A DNA stretch of 64,000 nt from Aerococcus urinaehominis. Its GTDB lineage: Bacteria > Bacillota > Bacilli > Lactobacillales > Aerococcaceae. Below are positions 8,559 to 16,007 of the stretch, piece by piece. Numbering within the stretch: the first letter of the stretch is position 1; each line of letters begins with the position of its first letter. The stretch spans positions 1,098,387 through 1,162,386 of the forward strand of contig NZ_CP014163.1 in assembly GCF_001543245.1 (NCBI RefSeq), given 5' to 3'. The notes under the pieces were generated by a model. The model saw only the letters and a program-made list of their open reading frames with translations. It had not been told where the DNA came from and made no database searches. Position numbers and translations under genes: made by a program.

Positions 8559-10043
8559 TTAATATCTTTGGTTCATTTTTCCTTCTATGTGACCCAAGAA
8601 CTTAGACAGGCTAAAGGTCATGATAAAGTAAATCAGCATAGAAATTGTCAGCGGTACTAGACCTTGGTAGGTCAGACTAGTAACCGCCCGGGTTTGGAAG
8701 GTTAGTTCAGCAATACCAATGGTGGAGACAATAGAAGTTTCTTTAATTAAAGAGATAAACTCGTTGCCTAAAGCAGGCCAAATGGCTCTTAAGGATTGTG
8801 GAAAAACCACCTTTTGCATGGTCGGCCAATAGCCTAAACCAAGTGATCGGGCTGCTTCCGTCTGGCCAGAATCAACAGCATTAATGCCGCCCCGGATAAC
8901 CTCACAGATATAGGCAGCTGAATTTAGTGACACAGCGATGAGACCGGCTGTTAACGCTGACAGATTAAAAATAGCACCTAGGCCCAAGAAAGCGAAGAGC
9001 ACTTGGACCATGAGTGGCGTACCCCGGATGAACTCTACATAGATAGTGGCAGGAAGTTGTAGCCAGGGAAAATCCGATAAGCGCATCAGTGCCAGCAGGC
9101 TACCTAAAATAATACCGGCTAGCATGGCGACTAGGGAAATCAACAAGGTCATCTTGATGCCGTCCCAGAAGTAGGGCCAGTAAGCCAGCCAAGAATCACC
9201 CTGTTCAGCCTCGATTAGGTCATAGGCGTCTTGAATCCAGTTATCAACTTGGTCGGTGGCCAAGGCCTCTTCGATGGTTTGGTCTATAGCTGCTAAGAGG
9301 TCAGCTTGGTTGTTAGCAATCAAGAAAGATTTACCCGATTCGCCCACATCCAGCTGGCTAGCCACGGTAGTCAGGTCATCTTGCTGGGCAGCATAGGCAC
9401 CGGCAACAATTTCATCCATGAGGACGCCATCAACCTGGCCAGCTTGGAGAGCAGAAATTAGATCAGTAAAGGACTTCATACTAGTTAATTGAACATTTTT
9501 GATATGGTCCTTGGCAAAATTTTCTTGGATAGTGCCAGCATAGACCCCCAGGGTTAATTGCCCATTATCAAAGGCATGATAGTCGGTGATGGTCTCTTGG
9601 TCTTGTTGGCGGATAACAAAGGATTGGTCTTCCACAACATAGGGAATGGAGAAATCGCCTGATTTTTCCCGTTCTTCCGTAGCAGTTAGGCCAGCAGCAG
9701 CGATGTCGATAGTGCCGGTTTCAAGGGCTGGAATCAAAGAGTCAAAGTCCATATCAATGACTTCTAATTCTACGCCTAGCTTGTCAGCAATGGCTTGGGA
9801 GAGAGAAACATCGAGACCAACCACCTTATTTTGACCATCCTCTAGAATAGTAAATTCATATGGGGGATAACCTGAAGTTGTCCCCACCCGGAGCACACCG
9901 CGGTCTTTAATCTCCTGGAGGGCATTGTGGGCTGGATCTTGTTGGCTCGTCTGTGCATGGACACTAGGGTTAGATAGGGCTAACTGGCCAAGACATAGGC
10001 AGGCTAGGATGAGGATGGAAAAGGTTCTTTTAAATAGCGACAT
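8559..10043 (-). CDS. Amino-acid ABC transporter, substrate-binding protein fused to permease (copy 1)
   Basis: 494 residues from the ATG at 10043, which has AAAGGAG 7 bases upstream. A signal peptide (about 1-31, ending SVHAQ) is followed by a family-3 substrate-binding domain. This shows YPPYEF, the carboxylate-binding Arg in TATEERE and the amino-group Asp in LMDEIV, all typical for alpha-amino acids. From about 280 on, a HisM/GlnP-type permease carries the EAA loop EAARSLGLGYWPTMQKVVFPQSLR. No ATPase is encoded nearby, so it must borrow one. A T-box with an Arg CGC specifier controls it, which predicts arginine, citrulline or a related substrate. Confidence 0.88.
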   Translation of the reverse strand: MSLFKRTFSILILACLCLGQLALSNPSVHAQTSQQDPAHNALQEIKDRGVLRVGTTSGYPPYEFTILEDGQNKVVGLDVSLSQAIADKLGVELEVIDMDFDSLIPALETGTIDIAAAGLTATEEREKSGDFSIPYVVEDQSFVIRQQDQETITDYHAFDNGQLTLGVYAGTIQENFAKDHIKNVQLTSMKSFTDLISALQAGQVDGVLMDEIVAGAYAAQQDDLTTVASQLDVGESGKSFLIANNQADLLAAIDQTIEEALATDQVDNWIQDAYDLIEAEQGDSWLAYWPYFWDGIKMTLLISLVAMLAGIILGSLLALMRLSDFPWLQLPATIYVEFIRGTPLMVQVLFAFLGLGAIFNLSALTAGLIAVSLNSAAYICEVIRGGINAVDSGQTEAARSLGLGYWPTMQKVVFPQSLRAIWPALGNEFISLIKETSIVSTIGIAELTFQTRAVTSLTYQGLVPLTISMLIYFIMTFSLSKFLGHIEGKMNQRY

Positions 10044-10073
10044 GATGATGCTCCTTTCTATCTGGGAAAACAA

Positions 10074-10281
10074 AAGACCCCCACCTCTAAGAGGCGGGGG
10101 TCCACGGTACCACTCTTTTTCATAGTAAACACTATACTCAAACTGATAACGCTAGTGGGCGAACTTGGCTACTAGATTCACCAAATTATCCAAGCAAGGC
10201 GGTTCATAAAAGGACTAGGGAAGCTTCCACCAAATCTTCCTCGCTAGGCTAGTTAGCTTTTACTACTCTTTGCTTCATCGA
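10074..10281 (-). promoter_or_regulatory. T-box riboswitch, specifier CGC (Arg), before transporter copy 1
   Basis: Minus-strand leader. The Stem I start GAAGCAAAGAGTAGT ends near 10279. The specifier loop 3' side is GAAC-CGC-C with CGC at 10199-10201, flanked by the base-stem strand TTGCTT. The T-box sequence AAGAGTGGTACCGTGG is at 10102-10117. The terminator GACCCCCACCTC / GAGGCGGGGGTC is at 10076-10102. The UGGU of the T-box pairs with an ACCA tRNA end, so the predicted ligand is uncharged tRNA-Arg with A73. Starvation for arginine would allow read-through into the transporter gene. Between the start codon and the promoter this leader fills the gap. Confidence 0.93.
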
Positions 10282-10300
10282 CAAGTATAAAGTTTGTATT

Positions 10301-10330
10301 ATTATAAGCATTAAATACGAAAAAGTGCAA
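10301..10330 (-). promoter_or_regulatory. Promoter of T-box/transporter copy 1
   Basis: Minus strand -35 TTGCAC (complement of 10325-10330) and -10 TATAAT (complement of 10301-10306), spacer 18. The leader begins about 20 bases further on. Confidence 0.65.
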
Positions 10331-10372
10331 GTTGATTTTTCGGTTATTTGTTATCGAAAAAAACTATCAGGG

Positions 10373-11140
10373 CTAAAAACGAAGCGACAAACAGCTTAAG
10401 CCGCCATCGATTTTACGAAATTCAGAGGTATCTACTTCGATAATCTGGTAACCCAGTTGGGCAATTTTTTCTCTAGTTTTAGGATAGCCAGCAGGAACTA
10501 AAACATAATCGTTAATCCAAACACTGTTAGCCGCATAGGCCTCATCTTCTTCAATTAAAATTTGTTTGAAGTCAGCAAACTCAGGACGGTCTTGAAATTC
10601 ACCTGCAACTAAGACTGTATTTTCAGGAATGAAATTTACCCCAGTTTTTAAGTGAAGCATTTCATCCATGGCTACTACGGAACCGGATAGGCCATATTCT
10701 TCTAAGAGGCTAATCATTTGGTCAGCACCTGCCTGGTTAGTCCGGTCTGATAGACCGATATAGTAGTGATTACCAACCATCATGATGTCACCACCTTCGA
10801 TGGTACCGGGCGCTTGAATTTCCTCGACGTGGTCATAAAAATGGTGGAGGGCTCGGCGCATATCACTTAGTTGGCTTTCATCCTGGCGGCTAGCCGCACC
10901 AGGTCGGGTAATAATGGCGCATTCACTGGTACAGAGAGCAACATCCTCCACAAAACAGGCGTCAGGAAAGTCATTTTGGGCTTCTAAGACTGTGACATCG
11001 ACCCCAGTTTCTTTAAGCGCTTGGACATATTTTTCATGCTGGGCAAGTGCCTTTTGATAGTCGGGTTGACCTAGATTGGCACTGCTAATCCCTTGGCTAA
11101 TACTAGGACTGGGTTTGCGAACAATAGTATGTTTGAACAT
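10373..11140 (-). CDS. ddaH: DdaH, N-omega,N-omega-dimethylarginine dimethylaminohydrolase
   Basis: 255 residues, the standard length of bacterial DDAH. The sequence follows the Pseudomonas enzyme closely along its whole length, including FPDACFVEDVA, the metal-free active-site His in MLHLKTG (H163), AGYPKTREKIAQLGY and the C-terminal DGGLSCLSLRF with nucleophile Cys250. The reaction converts mono- or dimethylarginine plus water into citrulline plus methylamine or dimethylamine. It sits on the same strand as transporter copy 1 and in one cluster with argG and argH, which turn citrulline into arginine. This suggests salvage of methylated arginine. The ribosome-binding site (AGTAGGTT) is weak. 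Some relatives act on other guanidino compounds. Confidence 0.92.
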   Translation of the reverse strand: MFKHTIVRKPSPSISQGISSANLGQPDYQKALAQHEKYVQALKETGVDVTVLEAQNDFPDACFVEDVALCTSECAIITRPGAASRQDESQLSDMRRALHHFYDHVEEIQAPGTIEGGDIMMVGNHYYIGLSDRTNQAGADQMISLLEEYGLSGSVVAMDEMLHLKTGVNFIPENTVLVAGEFQDRPEFADFKQILIEEDEAYAANSVWINDYVLVPAGYPKTREKIAQLGYQIIEVDTSEFRKIDGGLSCLSLRF

Positions 11141-11187
11141 GGGCTAACCTACTTTCTGAATCTGTTGAATTAATTTTTATTGGTTAG

Positions 11188-11193
11188 ATTATA
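11188..11193 (-). promoter_or_regulatory. Candidate -10 box for ddaH
   Basis: TATAAT on the minus strand (complement of 11188-11193), 48 bases before the ddaH start. A -35 at the usual distance is poor. No T-box or other leader fits in the short untranslated region, unlike the other units of this island. Confidence 0.4.
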
Positions 11194-11209
11194 GCACATA
11201 AAATAAAAA

Positions 11210-11238
11210 TTGACTTTTCAAGGCCCCAACTCTATAAT
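11210..11238 (+). promoter_or_regulatory. Promoter of T-box/transporter copy 2-argH
   Basis: TTGACT at 11210-11215 and TATAAT at 11233-11238, spacer 17: near-consensus SigA promoter, divergent from ddaH. Confidence 0.8.
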
Positions 11239-11265
11239 TAATGCAATCTTAATATTTATAAAGTC

Positions 11266-11489
11266 TATGAAGCAAAGAGTAGTTAATGGCGCTGGTTTAG
11301 CGAGAGGTGTTGGTGGAAGGCCTCCTGGTAAAATTAATGAACCGCATTGCTTAGATGGTTAGCTGAAATCTTTTAGGTTAACCCGCTGATAGCGTTACGC
11401 AAATGAGATGATTGGTTAATTAGTTTAACCTATCAAGTAGAGTGGTATCGTGGATTAGTCCGCCTCTTAACAAGAGGCGGACTTTTTTT
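11266..11489 (+). promoter_or_regulatory. T-box riboswitch, specifier CGC (Arg), before transporter copy 2-argH
   Basis: Stem I opens with ATGAAGCAAAGAGTAG (11268 on), whose AAGCAA pairs with TTGCTT at 11347-11352. The specifier loop 3' side is GAAC-CGC-A with CGC at 11343-11345. The T-box sequence AGAGTGGTATCGTGG is at 11439-11453. The terminator TCCGCCTCTT / AAGAGGCGGA plus T7 is at about 11458-11489. The predicted ligand is tRNA-Arg reading CGC, with an A at position 73 because of UGGU. It occupies most of the gap between ddaH and the transporter gene. Confidence 0.95.
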
Positions 11490-11518
11490 GTGACATAGAT
11501 ATAGAAAGGATGATAACC

Positions 11519-12997
11519 ATGGTGAAGTTAAAGAAGATTATTATTTGGTTAGCCCTAGTGGCAACGGTGGTACAGGGAGTATTTTTGGCTAGCCGACCTG
11601 TTCAAGCCCAGGAAAACAACTTATTAGCTGAAATTAAAGACCGGGGTAGCCTGCGTTATGGGACAGCACCTGGTTATGCACCTTATGAGTTCACGGTGTT
11701 AGAAAATGGTGAAAACAAGGTAGTCGGTCTAGATATTTTCCTGGGCCAGGCTATTGCCGATGAATTAGGTGTCCAGTTAGAAATTGTACCCATGGAGTTT
11801 GATTCTCTGATTCCGGCCTTAGAGTCTGGATCGATTGATATGATTGGGTCAGGCCTAAGCGCAACAGAGGAACGGAAAAAGTCCGGTGATTTTTCTATCC
11901 CCTATGTCAAAGAGCCTCAAGCCATTGTTATTCGTAAGGGTGAAGAGGAACAAATCTCAGACTATCAGGCTTTTAATCAAAAGCATTTAAAAATGGGTGT
12001 TATGGTTGGCACCTTGCAAGAAAATTTGGTTAAAACCTATATGCCTGAGGCCGAAATGGTAGTACTCCGGTCTTGGGCTGACTTAATTTCATCTCTCCAG
12101 GCTGGCAATATCGATGGCGTCCTTATGGATACTTCGGTATCAGGTGCCTATGTTGCCGAACATGATAATTTGGCTGCCGTGGCTTCTGGCATAGAAGATG
12201 AAGATACCCTAGTTGGCGTTTCCTTGATGACAAAAAAAGACCAATCTGACTTAGTCGCGGTCATGGACCAAGTAATTGGTGATAGTCTGGCTTCTGGACA
12301 AATTGATCAGTGGCTAGAAGATGCTTATCAATTGATTCGTGACAACCAGGAAAACACCTGGCTAGCCTATGCGCCTTATTTCTGGGATGGATTAAAGATG
12401 ACCCTCTTAGTTTCGGCAGTCTCTGTGCTGGCCGGCTCTATTTTAGGTGTCGGCCTGGCTCTAGCCCGGCTCTCTCAATTAAAAATCTTACAGGGCTTGG
12501 CAAGTGCCTATGTTGCCTTTATTCGAGGGACGCCACTGATGGTACAAGTTCTTTTTGCTTTTTTAGGTCTAGGTGGCCTATTTGGTTGGTCACCGCTTGT
12601 GGCGGGACTAATCGCAATTTCTCTCAATGCGGGGGCCTATATTTGCGAAATTATTAGAGGTGGCATTAATGGAGTGGATGCTGGCCAGGCAGAATCAGCC
12701 CGGTCCTTGGGTTTAGGTTATTGGCCGACCATGAAAAAGGTGGTATTCCCGCAATCCTTAAGAGCAATTTGGCCGGCCCTGGCTAATGAGTTTATTACTT
12801 TGATTAAAGAATCATCCTTAGTTTCAACTATCGGTATTGCGGAGTTGACCTTCCAAACCCGGGCGGTTACCAGTTTGACTTACCAGGGGATTATTCCCTT
12901 ACTAATCGCTATGGTAATTTATTTTATCCTAACCTTTACCTTAGGGCGTCTAGTAGCGCTTTTAGAGAAGCGAGATCAGAGTAAGTACCGGGCTTAA
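11519..12997 (+). CDS. Amino-acid ABC transporter, substrate-binding protein fused to permease (copy 2)
   Basis: 492 residues from ATG 11519, preferred over ATG 11510 because AAAGGA (11506-11511) is 7 bases away. A signal peptide ends near residue 32 (SRPVQAQ). The binding domain has YAPYEF, the Arg in SATEERKK and the Asp in LMDTSV. The permease domain has the EAA loop ESARSLGLGYWPTMKKVVFPQSLR. It is very similar to copy 1, and both lie in the same island in opposite directions, which points to gene duplication. It is preceded by an Arg T-box and followed by argH 70 bases on, so uptake and argininosuccinate lyase are probably co-expressed. No ATPase partner is encoded here. Confidence 0.88.
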   Translation: MVKLKKIIIWLALVATVVQGVFLASRPVQAQENNLLAEIKDRGSLRYGTAPGYAPYEFTVLENGENKVVGLDIFLGQAIADELGVQLEIVPMEFDSLIPALESGSIDMIGSGLSATEERKKSGDFSIPYVKEPQAIVIRKGEEEQISDYQAFNQKHLKMGVMVGTLQENLVKTYMPEAEMVVLRSWADLISSLQAGNIDGVLMDTSVSGAYVAEHDNLAAVASGIEDEDTLVGVSLMTKKDQSDLVAVMDQVIGDSLASGQIDQWLEDAYQLIRDNQENTWLAYAPYFWDGLKMTLLVSAVSVLAGSILGVGLALARLSQLKILQGLASAYVAFIRGTPLMVQVLFAFLGLGGLFGWSPLVAGLIAISLNAGAYICEIIRGGINGVDAGQAESARSLGLGYWPTMKKVVFPQSLRAIWPALANEFITLIKESSLVSTIGIAELTFQTRAVTSLTYQGIIPLLIAMVIYFILTFTLGRLVALLEKRDQSKYRA

Positions 12998-13067
12998 CCT
13001 AGCTTTGTTTTACCGAGAAGATTTGCTAAAATAAGAAAAATAATTGATTTTTAAAGGAGTGGCACAA

Positions 13068-14459
13068 TTGGCAATTTGGTCTAATAAATTTCATGATGCA
13101 ATGTCCAACCAGGCTTATAATTTCAACCAGTCGATCCACATCGATGACCGACTCTTGGATGCTGACCTACGTGGGAGTATGGCACATGCTGAGATGCTGG
13201 GGCGCCAGCAAATTATTCTACAAGAGGAGGCAGAAGACCTGCTTCAAGAATTGCGCAAAATGCGTAAGGAATATGCAGAAGGCCAGTTAGCCATTGACTA
13301 TGATGAAGAGGATATCCATAGCTTTATTGAAGCAGAACTCACTAGACGGCTAGGATCAACTGGTAAAAAAATTCATACCGGCCGGTCACGTAATGATCAG
13401 GTAGCAACTGCGCTTAAGATTTATTGCATGGATGAAATTGATATCTTGTCAGAAAAATTATCTGATGCCATTTTAGCCTTTTGTGATAAGGCTAACCATC
13501 ATTTAGAGACCATTATGCCAGGCTATACCCACCTACAGAGGGCGCAACCGATTACTTATGCGCATTATTTAATGGCTTATGTGGAGATGCTCTTTCGAGA
13601 TTATGACCGCCTCCAAGATGTTAAAAAACGGATTTCAGCGGGTATGCCTTTAGGAGCAGGGGCCCTGGCTACTTCCACCTTTCCTTTAGATCGTGACTTT
13701 ACCGCTTTTTCGCTAGGTTTTACTGACTATGCTGATAATTCTTTGGATGCAGTATCTGATCGCGATTACTCAATCGAGCTCTTATCAGCCTTGTCAATCA
13801 TGAGTATGCACCTGAGTCGCTATGCGGAAGAAACAATTATTTGGACCTCACAAGAGTTTAATTTTATTAGCCTCAAGGATACTTTTTCAACAGGGTCTTC
13901 GATTATGCCTCAGAAGAAGAATGCTGACATTCATGAGTTGATGCGGGGCAAAACAGGTCGGGTCTTTGGCGACCTGATGGCAGTTTTAACCATCATGAAG
14001 GGGATTCCTTTAGCCTATAACAAAGATATTCAAGAAGAAAAAGAGCGGCTTTTTGATGGGATTGATACTATGAAAGCCATGATTTCCCTAATTCCAGCGA
14101 TGCTGGCAGAAACAGTCGTTAATGAGGATGTGATGTATGCAGCAGCGGGACAAGGTTTCATCAATGCGACAGACTGTGCTGACTATCTAGCGGCCAAGGG
14201 TGTACCGTTTAGAGATGCTTACCAGCAAACCGGTGACATTATCCAATACTGTATTGAAAATGATGAGACTTTGGAGAGTTTAAGTGTGGCTGAGTACAAG
14301 CAATTCAATCGTCAATTTGAGGAAGATATTTATGATGCCATTGATCTGAAGAATTGCACTTTTCGTCGTAATGTGCCAGGTGGACCAGCCCCAGAGCGGG
14401 TCAAGGACCATATTAAGGCAGTCACAAGTTATTTTGGCCTTGATTTGAGCCAGCAATAA
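13068..14459 (+). CDS. argH: ArgH, argininosuccinate lyase
   Basis: 463 residues from a TTG at 13068, chosen because AAAGGAG (13053-13059) is 8 bases upstream and the product then starts MAIWSNKF as in the family. ArgH splits argininosuccinate into arginine and fumarate as a cytosolic tetramer. The fumarase-superfamily signature GSSIMPQKKN with the catalytic Ser is present, as are TGRSRNDQVAT and GYTHLQRAQP, which carry further active-site residues. It is the second gene of the T-box-controlled transporter unit. The usual argGH order is split here: argG has its own T-box downstream. Confidence 0.96.
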   Translation: MAIWSNKFHDAMSNQAYNFNQSIHIDDRLLDADLRGSMAHAEMLGRQQIILQEEAEDLLQELRKMRKEYAEGQLAIDYDEEDIHSFIEAELTRRLGSTGKKIHTGRSRNDQVATALKIYCMDEIDILSEKLSDAILAFCDKANHHLETIMPGYTHLQRAQPITYAHYLMAYVEMLFRDYDRLQDVKKRISAGMPLGAGALATSTFPLDRDFTAFSLGFTDYADNSLDAVSDRDYSIELLSALSIMSMHLSRYAEETIIWTSQEFNFISLKDTFSTGSSIMPQKKNADIHELMRGKTGRVFGDLMAVLTIMKGIPLAYNKDIQEEKERLFDGIDTMKAMISLIPAMLAETVVNEDVMYAAAGQGFINATDCADYLAAKGVPFRDAYQQTGDIIQYCIENDETLESLSVAEYKQFNRQFEEDIYDAIDLKNCTFRRNVPGGPAPERVKDHIKAVTSYFGLDLSQQ

Positions 14460-14473
14460 AGTTGCTCCCAGGC

Positions 14474-14503
14474 TTGACTTTTTAAGGAAAGCTAAACTAT
14501 AAT
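14474..14503 (+). promoter_or_regulatory. Promoter of T-box/argG
   Basis: TTGACT at 14474-14479 and TATAAT at 14498-14503, spacer 18, just behind the argH stop. The first half resembles the promoter of the other plus-strand T-box unit (TTGACTTTT...AAGG). Confidence 0.8.
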
Positions 14504-14522
14504 CAGACATATAAATATTGAA

Positions 14523-14744
14523 CATCTATGAAGCAAAGAGTAGCAGGCGTCAACTCGATTAGCGAGGTAAGGACTGGTGAGAGCTTACCCAGAGCGTTTG
14601 TGAACTGCATTGTGGAGATGGTCCGGTCAAATCATAGCCGGATTCGCAGAAATGCGTTAAAATTTTCGAGATTATAGGCCTAGTGTCTATAAACAAGAGT
14701 GGTATCGTGGGAAGAACCCGCCTCTTATTGAGGGGGTTCTTTTT
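14523..14744 (+). promoter_or_regulatory. T-box riboswitch before argG, specifier position reads TGC
   Basis: Stem I starts CATCTATGAAGCAAAGAGTA. The specifier loop 3' side is GAAC-TGC-A with TGC at 14606-14608, aligned with CGC in the two other T-boxes of the island. The T-box sequence AAGAGTGGTATCGTGG is at 14695-14710. The terminator GAACCCGCCTC / GAGGGGGTTC plus T5 is at 14714-14744. The UGGU expects tRNA with A73, which does not fit tRNA-Cys (U73 in bacteria). The ligand is therefore probably still tRNA-Arg, with a wobble in the first codon position. The base stem is also degenerate compared with the others (GCAA/TTGT only). Confidence 0.9.
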
Positions 14745-14775
14745 GTATATAAAAGAGAAAACGGAGGAAGTAACC

Positions 14776-16005
14776 ATGACTAAGAAACAATTTAAAAAAG
14801 TATTATTAGCCTATTCAGGCGGTTTAGACACATCTGTCATTATTCCTTGGTTAAAGGAAAATTATGGTGACTGTGAAGTGATTGGTATGACTGGTAATGT
14901 CGGCCAGGAAGAAGATTGGGCTGCTGTTGAAGAAAAGGCCCACAATTCAGGTGCTAGCAAACTTTATATTGAAGATTTACGCCAAGAATTTATTGAAGAC
15001 TATATCTTCCCAGCTATGCAAGCCGGTGCTAAATATGAGGGGACTTACTTATTAGGAACTGCTTACGCACGTCCTTTAATTGCTAAACGGATGGTAGAAA
15101 TCGCCCACCAAGAGGGCTGTGATGCCATTGCCCACGGTTGCACTGGGAAGGGTAATGACCAAGTGCGTTTCGAGTTAGGAATCCGTGAGTTTGATCCAAG
15201 TATGCCTATTATTGCTCCTTGGCGGGAGTGGGATCTTAAGTCTCGGGAAGATGAATTTAAATATGCTGAAGCTCATAACATTCCGCTACCGATTACGCGG
15301 GAAACCAACTATTCTAAGGATGAAAATCTTTGGCACTTATCTCATGAAGGGCTAGATTTAGAAGACCCAAGTAAGCAACCTAGCTATGAAAAAATCCTTG
15401 AACTTGGTGTGTCACCAAAACAAGCACCTGATGAGTCAGCCTATGTGACCATTGATTTTGAACAAGGCATCCCAGTTGCCCTAGATGGTCAAAAATTATC
15501 GGCCTTAGAATTAGTAGAAAGCCTCAATGAGCTAGGTGGTAAATACGGAATTGGTATCCTCGATATTGTTGAAAATCGCTTGGTTGGTATGAAGTCACGG
15601 GGGGTTTATGAAACACCTGGTGGTACTATCCTCTACCATGCCCACCAAAAATTAGAACAAATTGTCTTAGATCGTGATACCATGCACTACAAACAACAAG
15701 TGGCCCTGAAGTATGCAGAGTTAGTCTATAATGGCCTGTGGTTCTCGCCATTACGGCAAGCTCTTCAAGCCTTTGTTGACCAGACTCAGGTTAATATGAC
15801 TGGCCAAGTGAAATTAGAGCTCTACAAGGGTAATATTATTGATGCTGGGGTGACCAGCCCATATTCTCTTTATAGTGAAGAACTAGCGACCTTCGATGAA
15901 GATGATATCTATGCTCAAGATGATGCTGAAGGCTTTATTAAATTATTTGGTCTGCCGCAATCAGCCCGGGCCATGAAGGAACAGACCTGGAAAGGACAAA
16001 AATAA
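14776..16005 (+). CDS. argG: ArgG, argininosuccinate synthase
   Basis: 409 residues from ATG 14776, with GGAGG at 14763-14767. ArgG condenses citrulline and aspartate, using ATP, to argininosuccinate. The N-type ATP pyrophosphatase P-loop AYSGGLDTS is near residues 11-19. Citrulline/aspartate-binding stretches [16 protein letters not shown] and [15 protein letters not shown] are intact. It is transcribed behind a T-box and followed after 2 bases by transporter copy 3. No carAB, argF or argCJBD is present in the window, so citrulline must come from import or from DdaH. Confidence 0.96.
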   Translation: MTKKQFKKVLLAYSGGLDTSVIIPWLKENYGDCEVIGMTGNVGQEEDWAAVEEKAHNSGASKLYIEDLRQEFIEDYIFPAMQAGAKYEGTYLLGTAYARPLIAKRMVEIAHQEGCDAIAHGCTGKGNDQVRFELGIREFDPSMPIIAPWREWDLKSREDEFKYAEAHNIPLPITRETNYSKDENLWHLSHEGLDLEDPSKQPSYEKILELGVSPKQAPDESAYVTIDFEQGIPVALDGQKLSALELVESLNELGGKYGIGILDIVENRLVGMKSRGVYETPGGTILYHAHQKLEQIVLDRDTMHYKQQVALKYAELVYNGLWFSPLRQALQAFVDQTQVNMTGQVKLELYKGNIIDAGVTSPYSLYSEELATFDEDDIYAQDDAEGFIKLFGLPQSARAMKEQTWKGQK

Positions 16006-16007
16006 GT

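Noticed and set aside
14606-14608. Plain cysteine T-box for argG.
   Set aside because: The UGGU bulge does not fit U73 of tRNA-Cys, and the gene has no link to cysteine; treated as a variant Arg leader instead.
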